From assembly GCA_050248155.1 (NCBI GenBank), contig JBFWSW010000021.1, positions 3,780 through 67,779 on the forward strand: a stretch of 64,000 nt of DNA, read 5' to 3'. Each line of letters starts with the position of its first letter. The stretch's first letter is position 1. The stretch comes from VFMC01 sp050248155. Lineage in GTDB: Bacteria > Actinomycetota > Acidimicrobiia > Acidimicrobiales > Ilumatobacteraceae. The notes beneath the pieces are model-generated. The model did no database searches. It saw only the letters and a list, made by a program, of their open reading frames with translations, and was not told the origin of the DNA. A program made the position numbers and the translations under genes. Positions 25,213 through 34,629 of this stretch are shown piece after piece.

Positions 25213-26058
25213 TCAGCGCCGGACGACGTCGACCGCGACGGTGGTGAGCTTCTGCCACGTCGGCACGCGAGCGCGTCGGGAGAACACGTCGTAGTCGGCC
25301 CGTTCGATCCGGTCGAGGATCTGCGAGTACAGGTTGCGCGCCGCGCGGACGCATCGCCGGGAGGATCCGGTCAACATCACCACGCCGGTGTCGGCCGAGC
25401 GGTACAGGCGGCGGCAGCGGGAGATCTCGAACCGCATGAGGTCGCGCCACGCCGCGTCGACACGCCGAGCAGACGGGTCGGCGCCGAAGCGGTCGAGATC
25501 CTCTCGCGGCAGGTACACACGGCCGCGTCCGAGGTCCTCGCCCACGTCGCGCAGGAAGTTCGTCAGCTGGAACGCGAAGCCGAGGTCGCGTGCGGGCTCG
25601 AGCGCACGAGGGGTGGTGGGTCGCAGGACGGGCAGCATCATCTCGCCGATCACCGCTGCTGATCCGTCCATGTACTCGAGCAGGTCGTTCCACGTGTCGT
25701 AGCCGGTGATCGACAGGTCCATCGTCATCGAGCGGAGGAAGCGATGGAAGACCTCCGGGTCGTGACCCAGCTCGACGACGGTGTGGACCACCGCGGCGAG
25801 CACCGGGTGATCCGACTCGCCGGCCTCGAGGTCGCGAAAGAACCGGGTGCCCAGCTCGGCCAGGGCGGCGGCGCGTTCGCACGCGGGGCGATCGTCGAGG
25901 TCGTCGACGATGTCGTCGGCGTACCGGGCGAACGCGTACAGCGCCCACACGTGCGGGCGCCGGTCGCGAGGCAGCAGGGCGGTCGCCCAGTAGTACGTCG
26001 TGCCGTGTGCGCGCGCCAGGTCCCGGCACCGGTCGTACGACGCGTCCAAGGCGGTCAT
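25213..26058 (-). CDS. crtB: Phytoene synthase
   Basis: A 281-residue squalene/phytoene synthase. The first Asp-rich motif is YADDIVDD, the second FLRDVGEDLGRGRVYLP. It joins two GGPP to phytoene. Its start overlaps the crtI stop (ATGA), so crtE, crtI and crtB form one leftward operon. YAFARYADDIVD and QLTNFLRDVGED match the family closely. Confidence 0.93.
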   Translation of the reverse strand: MTALDASYDRCRDLARAHGTTYYWATALLPRDRRPHVWALYAFARYADDIVDDLDDRPACERAAALAELGTRFFRDLEAGESDHPVLAAVVHTVVELGHDPEVFHRFLRSMTMDLSITGYDTWNDLLEYMDGSAAVIGEMMLPVLRPTTPRALEPARDLGFAFQLTNFLRDVGEDLGRGRVYLPREDLDRFGADPSARRVDAAWRDLMRFEISRCRRLYRSADTGVVMLTGSSRRCVRAARNLYSQILDRIERADYDVFSRRARVPTWQKLTTVAVDVVRR

Positions 26059-27536
26059 GCGGCCTCCGCTGCGGCGACGCGACGTGCCGCCAGCTCGCCG
26101 CTGATGATCACCATCGGCACGCCGACGCCGGGCACGGTGGACGCGCCGACGAACGCGAGCCCGGGCACGCGCGGATCGACGTTCGCCGGCCGGAACGGGC
26201 CGGACTGGAAGAACCGGTGCGCGACCGAGAACGGGGTGCCCTGCGGAAGCCCAGCGGCCTGCCAGTCCGATGGGGTGACGAGCATCTCGGCCTCGACGTC
26301 GGTGGGGTAGCCGAAGCGCTCGAGCGCTGCCGCCAGGGACGCCCGCGCCCGGCTCCGCTCGGCGGTCCAGTCGATCGCCGCGCCCATGTTCGGGACGGGC
26401 TCGAGGACGTAGAGCGCATGCCCGTGCGCCGGCGCGGTGCCAGGCGTGTCGATCGAGGGGACCGACACGAGGAGCGAAGGATCGGGCATGCGTCGTCCCT
26501 CGTCGAGCAGCGCCCGGAACGCCGAGGCCCACTCCTGCCCGAAGTGGATGTTGTGGTGCGCCGCACCGTCGGGCAACGGGCCTCGGGCGCCGACGTGCCA
26601 CACGACGGCCGAAGGGGAGTAGCGCGCTCGACGAGCGGCGCGAGTCGGCGCCACGCCGGGCAACAACGTCCGATGGGCATCGAGGACGTCGGCGTTGCAG
26701 ATCACCGCTTCGGCGGGGAGGAGCTCGCCGCTCGTCAGCCGGACCCCACGGACCGGTCCGCCGTCGCGCCGGGCGAGGACGATCTGCTCGGCCTCGGCGC
26801 CGAACCGCATCTCGGCTCCACCGCGAGTCGCAGCCGTGGCGAGCGCAGATGCCAGCGCGTGGACGCCGCCGTCGACGTGCACCACTCCGTTGACCGCGTC
26901 CATGTACGCGATGACGGCGTACACCGCCAGCGCCTGCTGTGGAGCCAGACCCGCGTACAGCGACTGGAACGTGAACAGTCGGCGAAGGCGATCGTCGTCG
27001 AAGAAGCGCCCGACCGCAGCATCGAGGCGGCGGAACGCCCCGGTGCGGAGGAGTCGCAGCGCGGGCGCGACCGGCCGGGCGAGGTCGAGCGCGCTGTCGT
27101 AGTTGCGTTCGATGAAGTTGGGCATCTCGAGCTGGTACAGCGCGGTCACCCAGTCGACGAAGCGGTGGAAGCCGTCCACCTGCCCCGAGCCGCAGACGCG
27201 GCGGATCTCGTCGGCCATCGCGTCGCGCCCGTGCAGGACGCGGATCTCGCTGCCGTCGGCGAAGCAGGCGCGATACATCGGATCGAGCGGTCGGGGCGTG
27301 AGCAGTTCACGCATCTCCACACCCACCGCCCGGAAGCATCGTTCGAAGAGCTCGGGCATGGTCAGCACGGTGGGGCCCGAGTCGAAGCGGTAGCTCCCGA
27401 TCTCGATCGAACCCGCGAGCCCTCCCGGTTGGTTCGACCGCTCCACCACGGTGACGTGGTGCCCGGCACCGGCGAGATGGCACGCTGCGGACAGCCCGCC
27501 CAGCCCGGCGCCGATCACCACCACACGTCGCGTCAC
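26055..27536 (-). CDS. crtI: Phytoene desaturase
   Basis: A 493-residue FAD enzyme. The N-terminal dinucleotide fold is VVVIGAGLGGLSAACHLAGAG, with a VVERSNQPGGLAGS motif and a C-terminal RVPGLAFVGASTVPGVGVPM signature. It desaturates phytoene to lycopene in several steps. GTG 27536 is chosen because the Rossmann fold begins at once after it; it lies right behind the crtE stop. Related C50 or ketolase-type desaturases are less likely given the operon. Confidence 0.92.
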   Translation of the reverse strand: MTRRVVVIGAGLGGLSAACHLAGAGHHVTVVERSNQPGGLAGSIEIGSYRFDSGPTVLTMPELFERCFRAVGVEMRELLTPRPLDPMYRACFADGSEIRVLHGRDAMADEIRRVCGSGQVDGFHRFVDWVTALYQLEMPNFIERNYDSALDLARPVAPALRLLRTGAFRRLDAAVGRFFDDDRLRRLFTFQSLYAGLAPQQALAVYAVIAYMDAVNGVVHVDGGVHALASALATAATRGGAEMRFGAEAEQIVLARRDGGPVRGVRLTSGELLPAEAVICNADVLDAHRTLLPGVAPTRAARRARYSPSAVVWHVGARGPLPDGAAHHNIHFGQEWASAFRALLDEGRRMPDPSLLVSVPSIDTPGTAPAHGHALYVLEPVPNMGAAIDWTAERSRARASLAAALERFGYPTDVEAEMLVTPSDWQAAGLPQGTPFSVAHRFFQSGPFRPANVDPRVPGLAFVGASTVPGVGVPMVIISGELAARRVAAAEAA

Positions 27537-27537
27537 G

Positions 27538-28671
27538 TCAGCTCTCCCGTCGTGCCGCGTCGCGCGCCAGTTGCCGGAGCGCAGCTGTCGCTCGCTCGTC
27601 GAAGGTGCCCGACAGGGCGAGCGCACGGTCGAGCTGAGCGCCGATCACGGCTTCGACCTCGGACAGGGCACCCGACGCGGCGACGACCTCGCGACAGCGG
27701 TCGACAGTGGCCTGGTCCACATCGGGGGCGCCCAGCGCCGCGATCAGCACCCGGCGCCCCGATGCGCCGGTTCGGCGCAGCGCGCAGAGCGTGAGGAGGT
27801 TCCGCTTGCCCTCGCGCAGGTCGTCGGCACAGCTCTTCCCCGTCCGTTCCGGCTCGCCGAAGAGCCCGAGCACGTCGTCACGGAGCTGGAACGCGATGCC
27901 CACTGCGTCTCCGTACTCGGCGAGGCGGTCGCACAGATCGTCGTCGGCACCTGCCAGGGTGGCGCCGATCTGCAACGGGCGCGTGACGGTGTAGCGAGCC
28001 GACTTGAGCAGCGCGATGCGCGCGACGTCGTCCTCTGTGGCTGCCGGGACCGTGCCGAGCTGGAGGTCGAGGAACTGGCCGGCGATGACCTCGGTGCGCA
28101 TCGTCGTGAACACGGCACGAGCCCGGCGCGCGCGCCCGGCCGCGAGGCCGATGCTGTCGAGCCCGTCGAGCAACTGGTCGGCCCAGACGAACGCGAGGTC
28201 GCCGGCGAGCACGGCGGCGCTGATGCCGAACCAGTGGTCGTCTCCGCTCGGGTGCTCGGCGCGCAGGGTGACGTGCGCCGCGGGGAGCCCGCGACGCATC
28301 ATCGAACGGTCCATCACGTCGTCGTGGAGGAGGGCGAAGTCGTGGAGGAGCTCGGTGGCTGCGGCTGCGTCGACCACACCAGCATCGAGCTCGCCGCCGG
28401 CCGCGACGTGCCCCCAGACGACGAACGCCGGTCGAAGGCGCTTGCCGCCCGCGTCGTGCATGGTCCGGATCGCGCTCCGGAGGATGTCGATCGCTCCCGG
28501 CGCCTCGGGCACGTCGAGATGGCGGTCCGCGAAGAACACGTCCAGGCGCGAATCGACGAGCCGGCGGGCGATGCCGATGGCGTCGATCGACTCGTGAGGG
28601 TCGTCGGTGCGAGCGGGGCGCTCGTCGAGGAGGACGTCCGTGGCGTCGCCGGCGGCGACGTGGGCCGTCAT
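27538..28671 (-). CDS. crtE: Geranylgeranyl diphosphate synthase (polyprenyl synthetase)
   Basis: A 377-residue trans-prenyltransferase. The first Asp-rich motif is LLHDDVMD, then GGKRLRP upstream and the second, QLRDDVLGLFG. It extends FPP/DMAPP to GGPP for phytoene synthesis. The second motif reads DDVLG where many have DDxxD, a form also common in actinobacterial family members. A TATCTT -10 lies 42 bases upstream. First gene of crtE-crtI-crtB. Confidence 0.92.
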   Translation of the reverse strand: MTAHVAAGDATDVLLDERPARTDDPHESIDAIGIARRLVDSRLDVFFADRHLDVPEAPGAIDILRSAIRTMHDAGGKRLRPAFVVWGHVAAGGELDAGVVDAAAATELLHDFALLHDDVMDRSMMRRGLPAAHVTLRAEHPSGDDHWFGISAAVLAGDLAFVWADQLLDGLDSIGLAAGRARRARAVFTTMRTEVIAGQFLDLQLGTVPAATEDDVARIALLKSARYTVTRPLQIGATLAGADDDLCDRLAEYGDAVGIAFQLRDDVLGLFGEPERTGKSCADDLREGKRNLLTLCALRRTGASGRRVLIAALGAPDVDQATVDRCREVVAASGALSEVEAVIGAQLDRALALSGTFDERATAALRQLARDAARRES

Positions 28672-28691
28672 CGATGCCTCGGCGAGACGGG

Positions 28692-28730
28692 CCGGTGATC
28701 ACACCGGACGGGAAGATATCTCGTTACTGT
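28692..28730. promoter_or_regulatory. crtE/MerR divergent promoters and operator
   Basis: CCGGTG-ATCA-CACCGG (28692-28707) is a 16-base inverted repeat. It lies where transcription from a TATCTT -10 (28718-28713, minus strand) towards crtE should begin. On the plus strand TACTGT (28725-28730) could drive the MerR-like gene. A regulator bound here could block crtE and control itself. Confidence 0.5.
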
Positions 28731-28740
28731 GTCGAGCATT

Positions 28741-29562
28741 GTGGATGAAAACCTACACGAAATGTTGACGATCGGCGACGTCGCCGCGCGAGCCGGGATG
28801 CGTGTCGCGACGCTGCGGGAATGGGAGCGGCGGCATGGCTTTCCGTCCCCGCAGCGCCTGGCCAGCGGCCATCGGCGGTACTCGGTCGAGCAGGCTGAGC
28901 AGGTGCGCGAGGTGCTCGCCCGCCAGCGGGCAGGCCTGTCGCTGCCGGCCGCGATCCGCTCGGTGCGGACGACCGGGCCGCCCGACTCGTCGGTGTTCGC
29001 CGCTGTGGCCGAGGCGTCATCGCGTCCCGCGGTGCGCCTGTCCCGCCGTGCGATGCTCGCCATCAGCCGTGCGATCGAGGACACTGCAGCCGCATCGGGC
29101 GGGCCGACCGTCGCTCTCGGCAGCTTCCAGCGTGAGCAGGTCTTCCGCGGCTGCGAGCGTCGGTGGCGCGAGCTCGCCCGCGGCAGTGTGAGCTGCGTCG
29201 TGCTCGCCGACTTCGCCGAAGCGCGGTCGCGCGCAGGCGTGATCGAGGTGCCCGTCGGCGACGCCTCGCCGCTGCATCGCGAGTGGGCCGTCGCCGTCGC
29301 CGGTCGGCGAGTACGGGCATGCCTCGCCGGCTGGGAGTCGCTCGACGCTGCCGGTCACTTCGAGGCCCTGTGGAGCGTCGATCCGGACGTGGTGGCAGCT
29401 GCCTTGCGTCGGGGCCTGGCGGTCGCGCGCTCGGCTGCGCCCGACGCGATGCTGCCCGATGCGACGTCGCCGCTCCTCGATCCGCCACCGCTCGACCGAG
29501 ACGCGCCGAGCCAGACGATGGCGCTGATGGATCGAGTGATCGCCCGGCTCGACCGGCCGTGA
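28741..29562 (+). CDS. MerR family regulator with DICT sensory domain
   Basis: A 273-residue protein. The MerR winged helix is LTIGDVAARAGMRVATLREWERRHGFP with GHRRYS. The rest matches a DICT domain (SRRAMLAISRAIEDT, then GSFQREQVFRGCERRW), a sensory module linked to light and signalling proteins. It is divergent from crtE across a palindrome and probably controls carotenoid synthesis, perhaps in response to light; the latter is inference. GTG 28741 is preferred because a possible -10 (28725-28730) overlaps the earlier GTG 28729. ATG 28762 is another option. Confidence 0.85.
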   Translation: MDENLHEMLTIGDVAARAGMRVATLREWERRHGFPSPQRLASGHRRYSVEQAEQVREVLARQRAGLSLPAAIRSVRTTGPPDSSVFAAVAEASSRPAVRLSRRAMLAISRAIEDTAAASGGPTVALGSFQREQVFRGCERRWRELARGSVSCVVLADFAEARSRAGVIEVPVGDASPLHREWAVAVAGRRVRACLAGWESLDAAGHFEALWSVDPDVVAAALRRGLAVARSAAPDAMLPDATSPLLDPPPLDRDAPSQTMALMDRVIARLDRP

Positions 29563-29564
29563 GG

Positions 29565-30140
29565 TCACGCTTGCGATGCCGTCCGCTGCCCGGCCATGAC
29601 CCGACGGATGCCGCCGCAGAACGCGGGCAGGTCGTCGGGCTTGCGGCTCGAGAGCAAGACGAACGGCCCGTTGCTGCACTCGACGAGCTCCTCGTCCACC
29701 CACGTCGCGCCGGCGTTGCGCAGATCGGTCTGCAGGCTGGGCCAACTGGTGATCGTCCGGTCTCGCACCAGATCGGCTTCGATCAGGCTCCACGGTCCGT
29801 GGCAGATCACAGCGATCGGCCGGCCACGTTCGGCCACAGCACGGAGCAGGTCGACGGCTGCACCGTCCATCCGCAACTGGTCCGGGTTCGCCACCCCGCC
29901 AGGGAGGACGATGCCGTCGTAGTCGTCGGCCCGAGCATCCTCGGTCGACACGGTCGCGTGGACGACATCGGCCTTGTCGAGGTGATCGAAGGTCTGCACC
30001 GCGCCCGTCTTCGGTGCGATGAGCACGGCGGTGCCACCGGCATCTTCGACGGCCTGCCACGGTCGGGTCAGCTCGACCCGCTCCACCCCTTCGTTGGCGA
30101 CCATGAACGCGATCGTCGTGCCGCTGAGCTCTCCTGCCAT
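29565..30140 (-). CDS. PfpI/DJ-1 family protein
   Basis: A 191-residue type 1 glutamine-amidotransferase-like domain. The nucleophile elbow is AVICHGPWSL, with the acidic residue upstream in ANEGVERVEL. This matches the PfpI/YhbO group of chaperone, glyoxalase or deglycase-like proteins that respond to stress. GAGAGGAGTGG precedes ATG 30140. It converges on the MerR gene with two bases between stops. Catalytic activity is not certain. Confidence 0.88.
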   Translation of the reverse strand: MAGELSGTTIAFMVANEGVERVELTRPWQAVEDAGGTAVLIAPKTGAVQTFDHLDKADVVHATVSTEDARADDYDGIVLPGGVANPDQLRMDGAAVDLLRAVAERGRPIAVICHGPWSLIEADLVRDRTITSWPSLQTDLRNAGATWVDEELVECSNGPFVLLSSRKPDDLPAFCGGIRRVMAGQRTASQA

Positions 30141-30166
30141 CGTCCACTCCTCTCGTCCGCCGGCCG

Positions 30167-30180
30167 CGCGACCGGTCGCG
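30167..30180. promoter_or_regulatory. 14-bp palindrome in a divergent promoter region
   Basis: CGCGACCGGTCGCG is perfectly symmetric. It lies 27 bases upstream of the PfpI-like start, in the region shared with the FMN split-barrel gene. GC-rich palindromes can arise by chance, so this is a weak operator call. Confidence 0.35.
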
Positions 30181-30277
30181 TGCTCCTATCCCGCTCGGTC
30201 ATCGCCGAAACACCCGGCGGCACCAGTCGGGACCTTTGCCGGTGGTCGGGCCATCGGGAGGGGCGCACGATGGAGTC

Positions 30278-30688
30278 ATGGACGTCGTCGAGCCGATGGA
30301 GATCCTCACCGAGTCGCAGTGCATGGAGCTGCTCGGCTCGGTCGAGGTGGGCCGCCTGGCCATCTCGATCATGAACCTGCCCGAGATCTATCCCGTGAAC
30401 TTCGTCATCGATCGGGGAATGGTCGTCTTCCGCACGGCGGAGGGCACCAAGCTCGCGGGAGCCGTGCTGGGCACGGGAGTCGCGTTCGAGATCGACGGGT
30501 ACGAACCCGAGGACGGCAGGGCGTGGAGCGTGATGGTGAAGGGGAGGGCCGTCGAGATCGAGAAGATGGAGGAGGTCTTCGCCGCCGCCGACCTGCCGCT
30601 GTTCCCGTGGCACAACGGGCCGAAGCACCGCTTCGTCCGCATCGAACCGTCGGAGATCACCGGTCGGCGCTTCCGCGTCACCCGCTGA
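30278..30688 (+). CDS. Pyridoxamine 5'-phosphate oxidase-like FMN/F420 split-barrel protein
   Basis: A 136-residue protein. SVEVGRLAISIMNLPEIYPVN is the typical opening strand pair of the family, then VVFRTAEGTKLAGA, and VMVKGRAVEIE, ending KHRFVRIEPSEITGRRF. Such actinobacterial proteins bind FMN, F420 or heme. The reaction is not known. CACGAT lies six bases before ATG 30278. Its end overlaps the convergent acyltransferase stop by 11 bases. Confidence 0.87.
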   Translation: MDVVEPMEILTESQCMELLGSVEVGRLAISIMNLPEIYPVNFVIDRGMVVFRTAEGTKLAGAVLGTGVAFEIDGYEPEDGRAWSVMVKGRAVEIEKMEEVFAAADLPLFPWHNGPKHRFVRIEPSEITGRRFRVTR

Positions 30689-32744
30689 GCGCTGCGTCGA
30701 GTCGGCCGGCCATCCACGCCGCGGCCTGGTGCGCGCCCTGGGGCGAGAAGTGCAGCCCGTCGGAGCGACCGCCCAGATCGAATCCCTCCGCCGGTCGGGT
30801 GCAGTCATCGTTCGGGCACACCAGTTCGCCGAGGTCGACGAAGACCGAGCCGTCGAGCCGCTCGACCTCGTGGCGCAGGATCCTCCGCATCTCGATCTCG
30901 CGCCAAGCGTCCGGATCCGTCTCGGGTGCAGGGGAGCGCGGGGCACCGGCGACCAGCACCAGGCGGGTGCCCGGAGGCAGCATGGTGTGCAGCGAGTCGA
31001 GGAACTCCTCGAGCAGTGCGACGTAGCGGTCGGTTCCGAAGCGGACGAGCTCGCCGTCGACGGCACGGTCCTCCAGGTCGTTCGACAGCGCGACGACCAG
31101 CGCGTCGACCGCGGGTGAACCTGCGAGCAGGTCGCGCAGCTGGTCTCGCCAGTCGCCGCAGTACGCCGCGAGGTCTGCGCTGTACCACGTGCCGTCCGGT
31201 CGGACGTAGGCGACCTCACCCGCGAGGAACGAGCACGCAGGGCGAGCGATGCTGATCACGTCCATCGACGTTCCCGCGAACGAGCTCTGCTCCGGCGTCC
31301 ACGGCGTGAAGTTCGGGAAGTCCGCCACCCTCCCGCCGGCGAGCGTGTGCGCCATCGAGTCGCCGACGATGACGGCACGCCGCACGGCGGCCGGTGGCGA
31401 GGCCTCGCCGGTACCGGTGGACGGCGTCGCACGTTGTGGGAACGTCACCGGGACGTCTGCGGTCGACGGGGTGCCGGCGTCGTCCGTCCGTTCAGCGCCG
31501 TCGACGCGGGTCGAGAGCGTCGCGACGGAGGCTGCGACCACTGCGCCGGCCGCCAGCAGCCCGATGCTCGTGCGCACGGGCACCCTGCGGCCGAGGTGAC
31601 GCCGCGCCGGCTGCTCGACGACGGCGTAGGTGATGGCCGCCAGCGCGACCGTCGTCACGAGGATGGCCACGTCCACGACGACGCCGTCGGCCTCGGGCCA
31701 TCGACGGCTGGTGTAGACGATGACGGGCCAGTGCCAGAGGTAGAGGCTGTAGGAGAGGCGGCCGATCATCACCACGGCGCGAGAGCCGAGCATCGAGCGG
31801 AGTGGCGTGTCGCGCAGCACGCCAGCGACGAGCACGGCGCTCGCCGCGGCGACCAACAAGAACCCGCCCCGGTACAGCACCGTCGACTGCTCGTTCAGTC
31901 GCCAGGCTGCACCACCGAGCACCGCGATCGCGACGACCGTCGGCACGACGGCGCTGCGCCGATGCGTGCCTGGCCGCCAAGGATCGATGACCGCTGCAGC
32001 GACGATGCCGACGAGGAGGGCCTGTGCGCGGGTGTCCGTCCCGTAGTAGGCGCGGGCGTTGTCGTGCGGTGCCGGCGCGAGCCGCCACATCGCGAGCGCG
32101 CTGCAGACAGCCAGAGCCGCCGCCGTCAGCGCGACGACCGTGCGCGCCCTCGACGTGTCGAACCGGCCGCGCACGACCACCCACCCGACGAGCAGCAGAG
32201 CGACCGCGAGGTAGAACTGCTCCTCGATCGCGAGCGACCACATGTGCCGGAGCGGCGATGCTCCTTGCACAAGGTCGGTGTAGCTCAGGCGTTCGCCGGC
32301 CAGGGTCCAGTTCATCGAGTACGCGAGCGACGACAGCGCGTGACGCCGCAGCCGGTGGAGATCGGTCGACGGCAGTCGCGCGAACGCGACGGCCGTCACC
32401 GTCACGACGACGAACACGGCGGGCAGCAGCCGCCGAGCCCGGCGGAGGAGGAACCGGGCCGGGCTGACGGATCGACCCGTCTCGACCGCCCGGATGATCG
32501 GCGCGCAGATGAGGAAACCCGAGATGACGAAGAACACGTCGACGCCGATGAACCCGCCGGGCAACGCTGCCGGCCGGAGGTGGTACACGACGACCATCGC
32601 GATCGCGACGGCCCGCAGCCCGTCGAGGCTCGGTAGGTACGGCAGGTCGTGACCCTGCTCGCTGGTCGGCTGAGCGGCACCGGACCGAACCCCGTGGGCG
32701 TCGTGGCGCGCCGGCGACACCTGCGCGGTGGTCGATCTCGGCAC
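30678..32744 (-). CDS. OafA-type membrane acyltransferase with SGNH domain
   Basis: About 688 residues. The N-terminal acyltransferase_3 domain opens LPYLPSLDGLRAVAIAMVVVYH and FIGVDVFFVISGFLI, with some ten membrane helices. The C-terminal periplasmic SGNH hydrolase-like domain has VGDSMAH and DGLHFSPQGAH. Proteins of this kind O-acetylate surface polysaccharide or peptidoglycan. A start at TTG 32780 is possible, but TTGACG there looks like a -35, with GAGTGT 18 bases on and GTG 32744 six bases later. I therefore prefer GTG 32744. Confidence 0.87.
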   Translation of the reverse strand: MPRSTTAQVSPARHDAHGVRSGAAQPTSEQGHDLPYLPSLDGLRAVAIAMVVVYHLRPAALPGGFIGVDVFFVISGFLICAPIIRAVETGRSVSPARFLLRRARRLLPAVFVVVTVTAVAFARLPSTDLHRLRRHALSSLAYSMNWTLAGERLSYTDLVQGASPLRHMWSLAIEEQFYLAVALLLVGWVVVRGRFDTSRARTVVALTAAALAVCSALAMWRLAPAPHDNARAYYGTDTRAQALLVGIVAAAVIDPWRPGTHRRSAVVPTVVAIAVLGGAAWRLNEQSTVLYRGGFLLVAAASAVLVAGVLRDTPLRSMLGSRAVVMIGRLSYSLYLWHWPVIVYTSRRWPEADGVVVDVAILVTTVALAAITYAVVEQPARRHLGRRVPVRTSIGLLAAGAVVAASVATLSTRVDGAERTDDAGTPSTADVPVTFPQRATPSTGTGEASPPAAVRRAVIVGDSMAHTLAGGRVADFPNFTPWTPEQSSFAGTSMDVISIARPACSFLAGEVAYVRPDGTWYSADLAAYCGDWRDQLRDLLAGSPAVDALVVALSNDLEDRAVDGELVRFGTDRYVALLEEFLDSLHTMLPPGTRLVLVAGAPRSPAPETDPDAWREIEMRRILRHEVERLDGSVFVDLGELVCPNDDCTRPAEGFDLGGRSDGLHFSPQGAHQAAAWMAGRLDAALSG

Positions 32745-32815
32745 GTCAGGACACTCGCACGGCACGCGGCGAGCCGTCAACGCGTTGGCCGAGGACGAGG
32801 GCGTAGGCTCGGTCG

Positions 32816-33058
32816 ATGGACGAGGATCTGTTCGAACGCATCAAGGAGCTCGTCGCCGAGGAGCACCGCCTCGAGTCGGGTGGTACGCCGGGCGAACCGC
32901 TCGGTGACGACGACCACCGCCGGTTGCGCGACCTCGAGGTTCGCCTCGATCAGTGCTGGGACCTGCTCCGGCAACGCCGGGCTCGACGCCTCGCGGGGCT
33001 CGATCCCGACGACGCGCAGCTCCGCTCCGGCGACACGGTCGAGCACTACCGGCAGTGA
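32816..33058 (+). CDS. DUF2630 family protein
   Basis: An 80-residue helical protein. IKELVAEEHRLE, LRDLEVRLDQCWDLLRQRRAR and LDPDDAQLRS give the DUF2630 pattern seen in actinobacteria. Function unknown. TAGGCT lies six bases before ATG 32816, pointing to a leaderless message. It converges on the DUF4389 gene. Confidence 0.88.
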   Translation: MDEDLFERIKELVAEEHRLESGGTPGEPLGDDDHRRLRDLEVRLDQCWDLLRQRRARRLAGLDPDDAQLRSGDTVEHYRQ

Positions 33059-33065
33059 GGTCCGA

Positions 33066-33620
33066 TCAGCCGTACTTCGGGTAGGCGTCGGTCATCAACA
33101 TGCCGTAGGCCTGGACGTGCAGGTAGTAGCGCATCGCCTTCTGCACGAACTCCCACATCCCGCGCGGCTGGGCGCCGGTGATGACGATCGCGAACCACGA
33201 GATGACCTCGACGACGAAGGCGGCGATCATCAACAACGCCCCGATGATGAGTGCCGGGATGATCCAGATGAGGCGCAGGGCGTTCGTCAACCGGTTCACC
33301 GGCTCGTCGTTGGTGATCGTCGTGGTCACCGGCACTGCACCGCGATCGTTGCCGAACGGCGGGAACACGTCGTGCTGCAGACTCGTGTACGACATCACCC
33401 TCGCGTAGTACTCCCACCACTGCCGATGCATCTCCCAGATGCCGGCGTTGCGCTTGCCGGTGAACAGCACGATGAACCACTGGACAAGGGCGAGGATCTG
33501 GGCGAGGTACGTCCAGAGCTGCGCGACGATCAGGTGCGGGATGGCCAGGATGATGCGGAACGCGACCGTGAGCCGGTTCCGCTGCTCGGTGAAGGAGACG
33601 TCGTAGGTCGGAGCCGCCAT
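33066..33620 (-). CDS. DUF4389 domain membrane protein
   Basis: A 184-residue protein with two similar halves. Each half has a hydrophobic helix pair and an aromatic loop (RNAGIWEMHRQWWEYYARVMSY, and RGMWEFVQKAMRYYLHVQAY). This is the DUF4389 pattern. It starts at ATG 33620 after GGGGG, and TACTGT (33661-33656) is a likely -10. Function unknown. Confidence 0.85.
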   Translation of the reverse strand: MAAPTYDVSFTEQRNRLTVAFRIILAIPHLIVAQLWTYLAQILALVQWFIVLFTGKRNAGIWEMHRQWWEYYARVMSYTSLQHDVFPPFGNDRGAVPVTTTITNDEPVNRLTNALRLIWIIPALIIGALLMIAAFVVEVISWFAIVITGAQPRGMWEFVQKAMRYYLHVQAYGMLMTDAYPKYG

Positions 33621-33691
33621 GTGAAGAACCCCCGTGTTCGCGTGCGGACGCCGCGACAGTACAGCGCGACCCGGAGGTGTCGTTGCGATGG

Positions 33692-34591
33692 TCAGCGCGC
33701 CGGTTCGAGCACGGGTTCGGCGGGAGTCGAGCTCGACGAGCGGGTCGCGCACCAGCACCCGGCGATGACGAGCAGGAAGCCGCCGACGATCGCGACGGTG
33801 ATGCGCTCGTCGAGGAACAGCGCACCCAGCGCGATGGCGACGACGGGGTTGGCAAAGGTGATGAGGCCGGCCCGCGCGGGACCGATCTCGGCGATGAGCC
33901 GGAAGAAGAGGACGAACGCGAGGCCGGTGCACACCACGGCCAAACCGAGCACCGAGAGCACGGCCTTGGCCGGCGGCGCGGTGTCGGGCAACGACAGCGC
34001 GGCAATGGGTGCATAGATGATCGACACGATCGCGAGTGACACGCCGATGACCCCGAGCGAGGGGACGGCGGGGAGCCGGCGGGCGGCGATGAACGGGGCC
34101 GTCGCGTAGCACACGACCACGATCAGCACCTCGGCGACGCTGTACCACGGAGGCGCCGTGTCGCTCGCAAGGTCGCGTCCCACCAGCAACGCGACGCCGG
34201 ACAGCCCGAGCACGATGCCCACGACGCGCACAGGGCTGAGCGCCGATCGCTCGCCGAGGAGGAACGCGGCGATGGCGCCGACCACGGGCACGGACGCGAT
34301 GATGAGGGCGGCGAGGCCGGACGCGAGGTGCTCCTCGGCGTGCGTGAGCAGGATCCAGGGGATGGCCATCTCGAGGATCGCGAACGCGAGCACGGGCCGC
34401 CACTGCGCCAGTGCGGGCCGGATGGCATCGGCTCGATGCGCCAGGACGACCAGGACGATCGCTGCGATCGAGGTGCGACCGAACACGATCACGGGAGGCG
34501 ACAGGTGCTCGACGGCCACCCGGATGAAGAAGTACGGCACGCCCCAGATGCCCGCCATCGCGGCGAAGAGGAGCCAGCCGCGGCGGGTCAC
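33692..34591 (-). CDS. EamA family DMT transporter
   Basis: A 299-residue protein with ten helices in two EamA repeats (AAMAGIWGVPYFFIRVAVEH at the start; ALSVLGLAVVCTGLAFVLFF and ITFANPVVAIALGALFLDE later). It probably exports metabolites or amino acids. GTG 34591 follows the PAP2 gene by 38 bases, so the two may share a message. The substrate is unknown. Confidence 0.9.
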   Translation of the reverse strand: MTRRGWLLFAAMAGIWGVPYFFIRVAVEHLSPPVIVFGRTSIAAIVLVVLAHRADAIRPALAQWRPVLAFAILEMAIPWILLTHAEEHLASGLAALIIASVPVVGAIAAFLLGERSALSPVRVVGIVLGLSGVALLVGRDLASDTAPPWYSVAEVLIVVVCYATAPFIAARRLPAVPSLGVIGVSLAIVSIIYAPIAALSLPDTAPPAKAVLSVLGLAVVCTGLAFVLFFRLIAEIGPARAGLITFANPVVAIALGALFLDERITVAIVGGFLLVIAGCWCATRSSSSTPAEPVLEPAR

Positions 34592-34629
34592 CCCTCGGTC
34601 GGCGACCTGGGGCTCCGGGGCCGACGCGC

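Noticed and set aside
30220..30250. DosR-like box (GGGACCTTTGCC) before the FMN split-barrel gene
   Set aside because: Only one arm fits the consensus. The similar GGAC-GTT-GTCC at 7639-7649 has a three-base centre instead of four.
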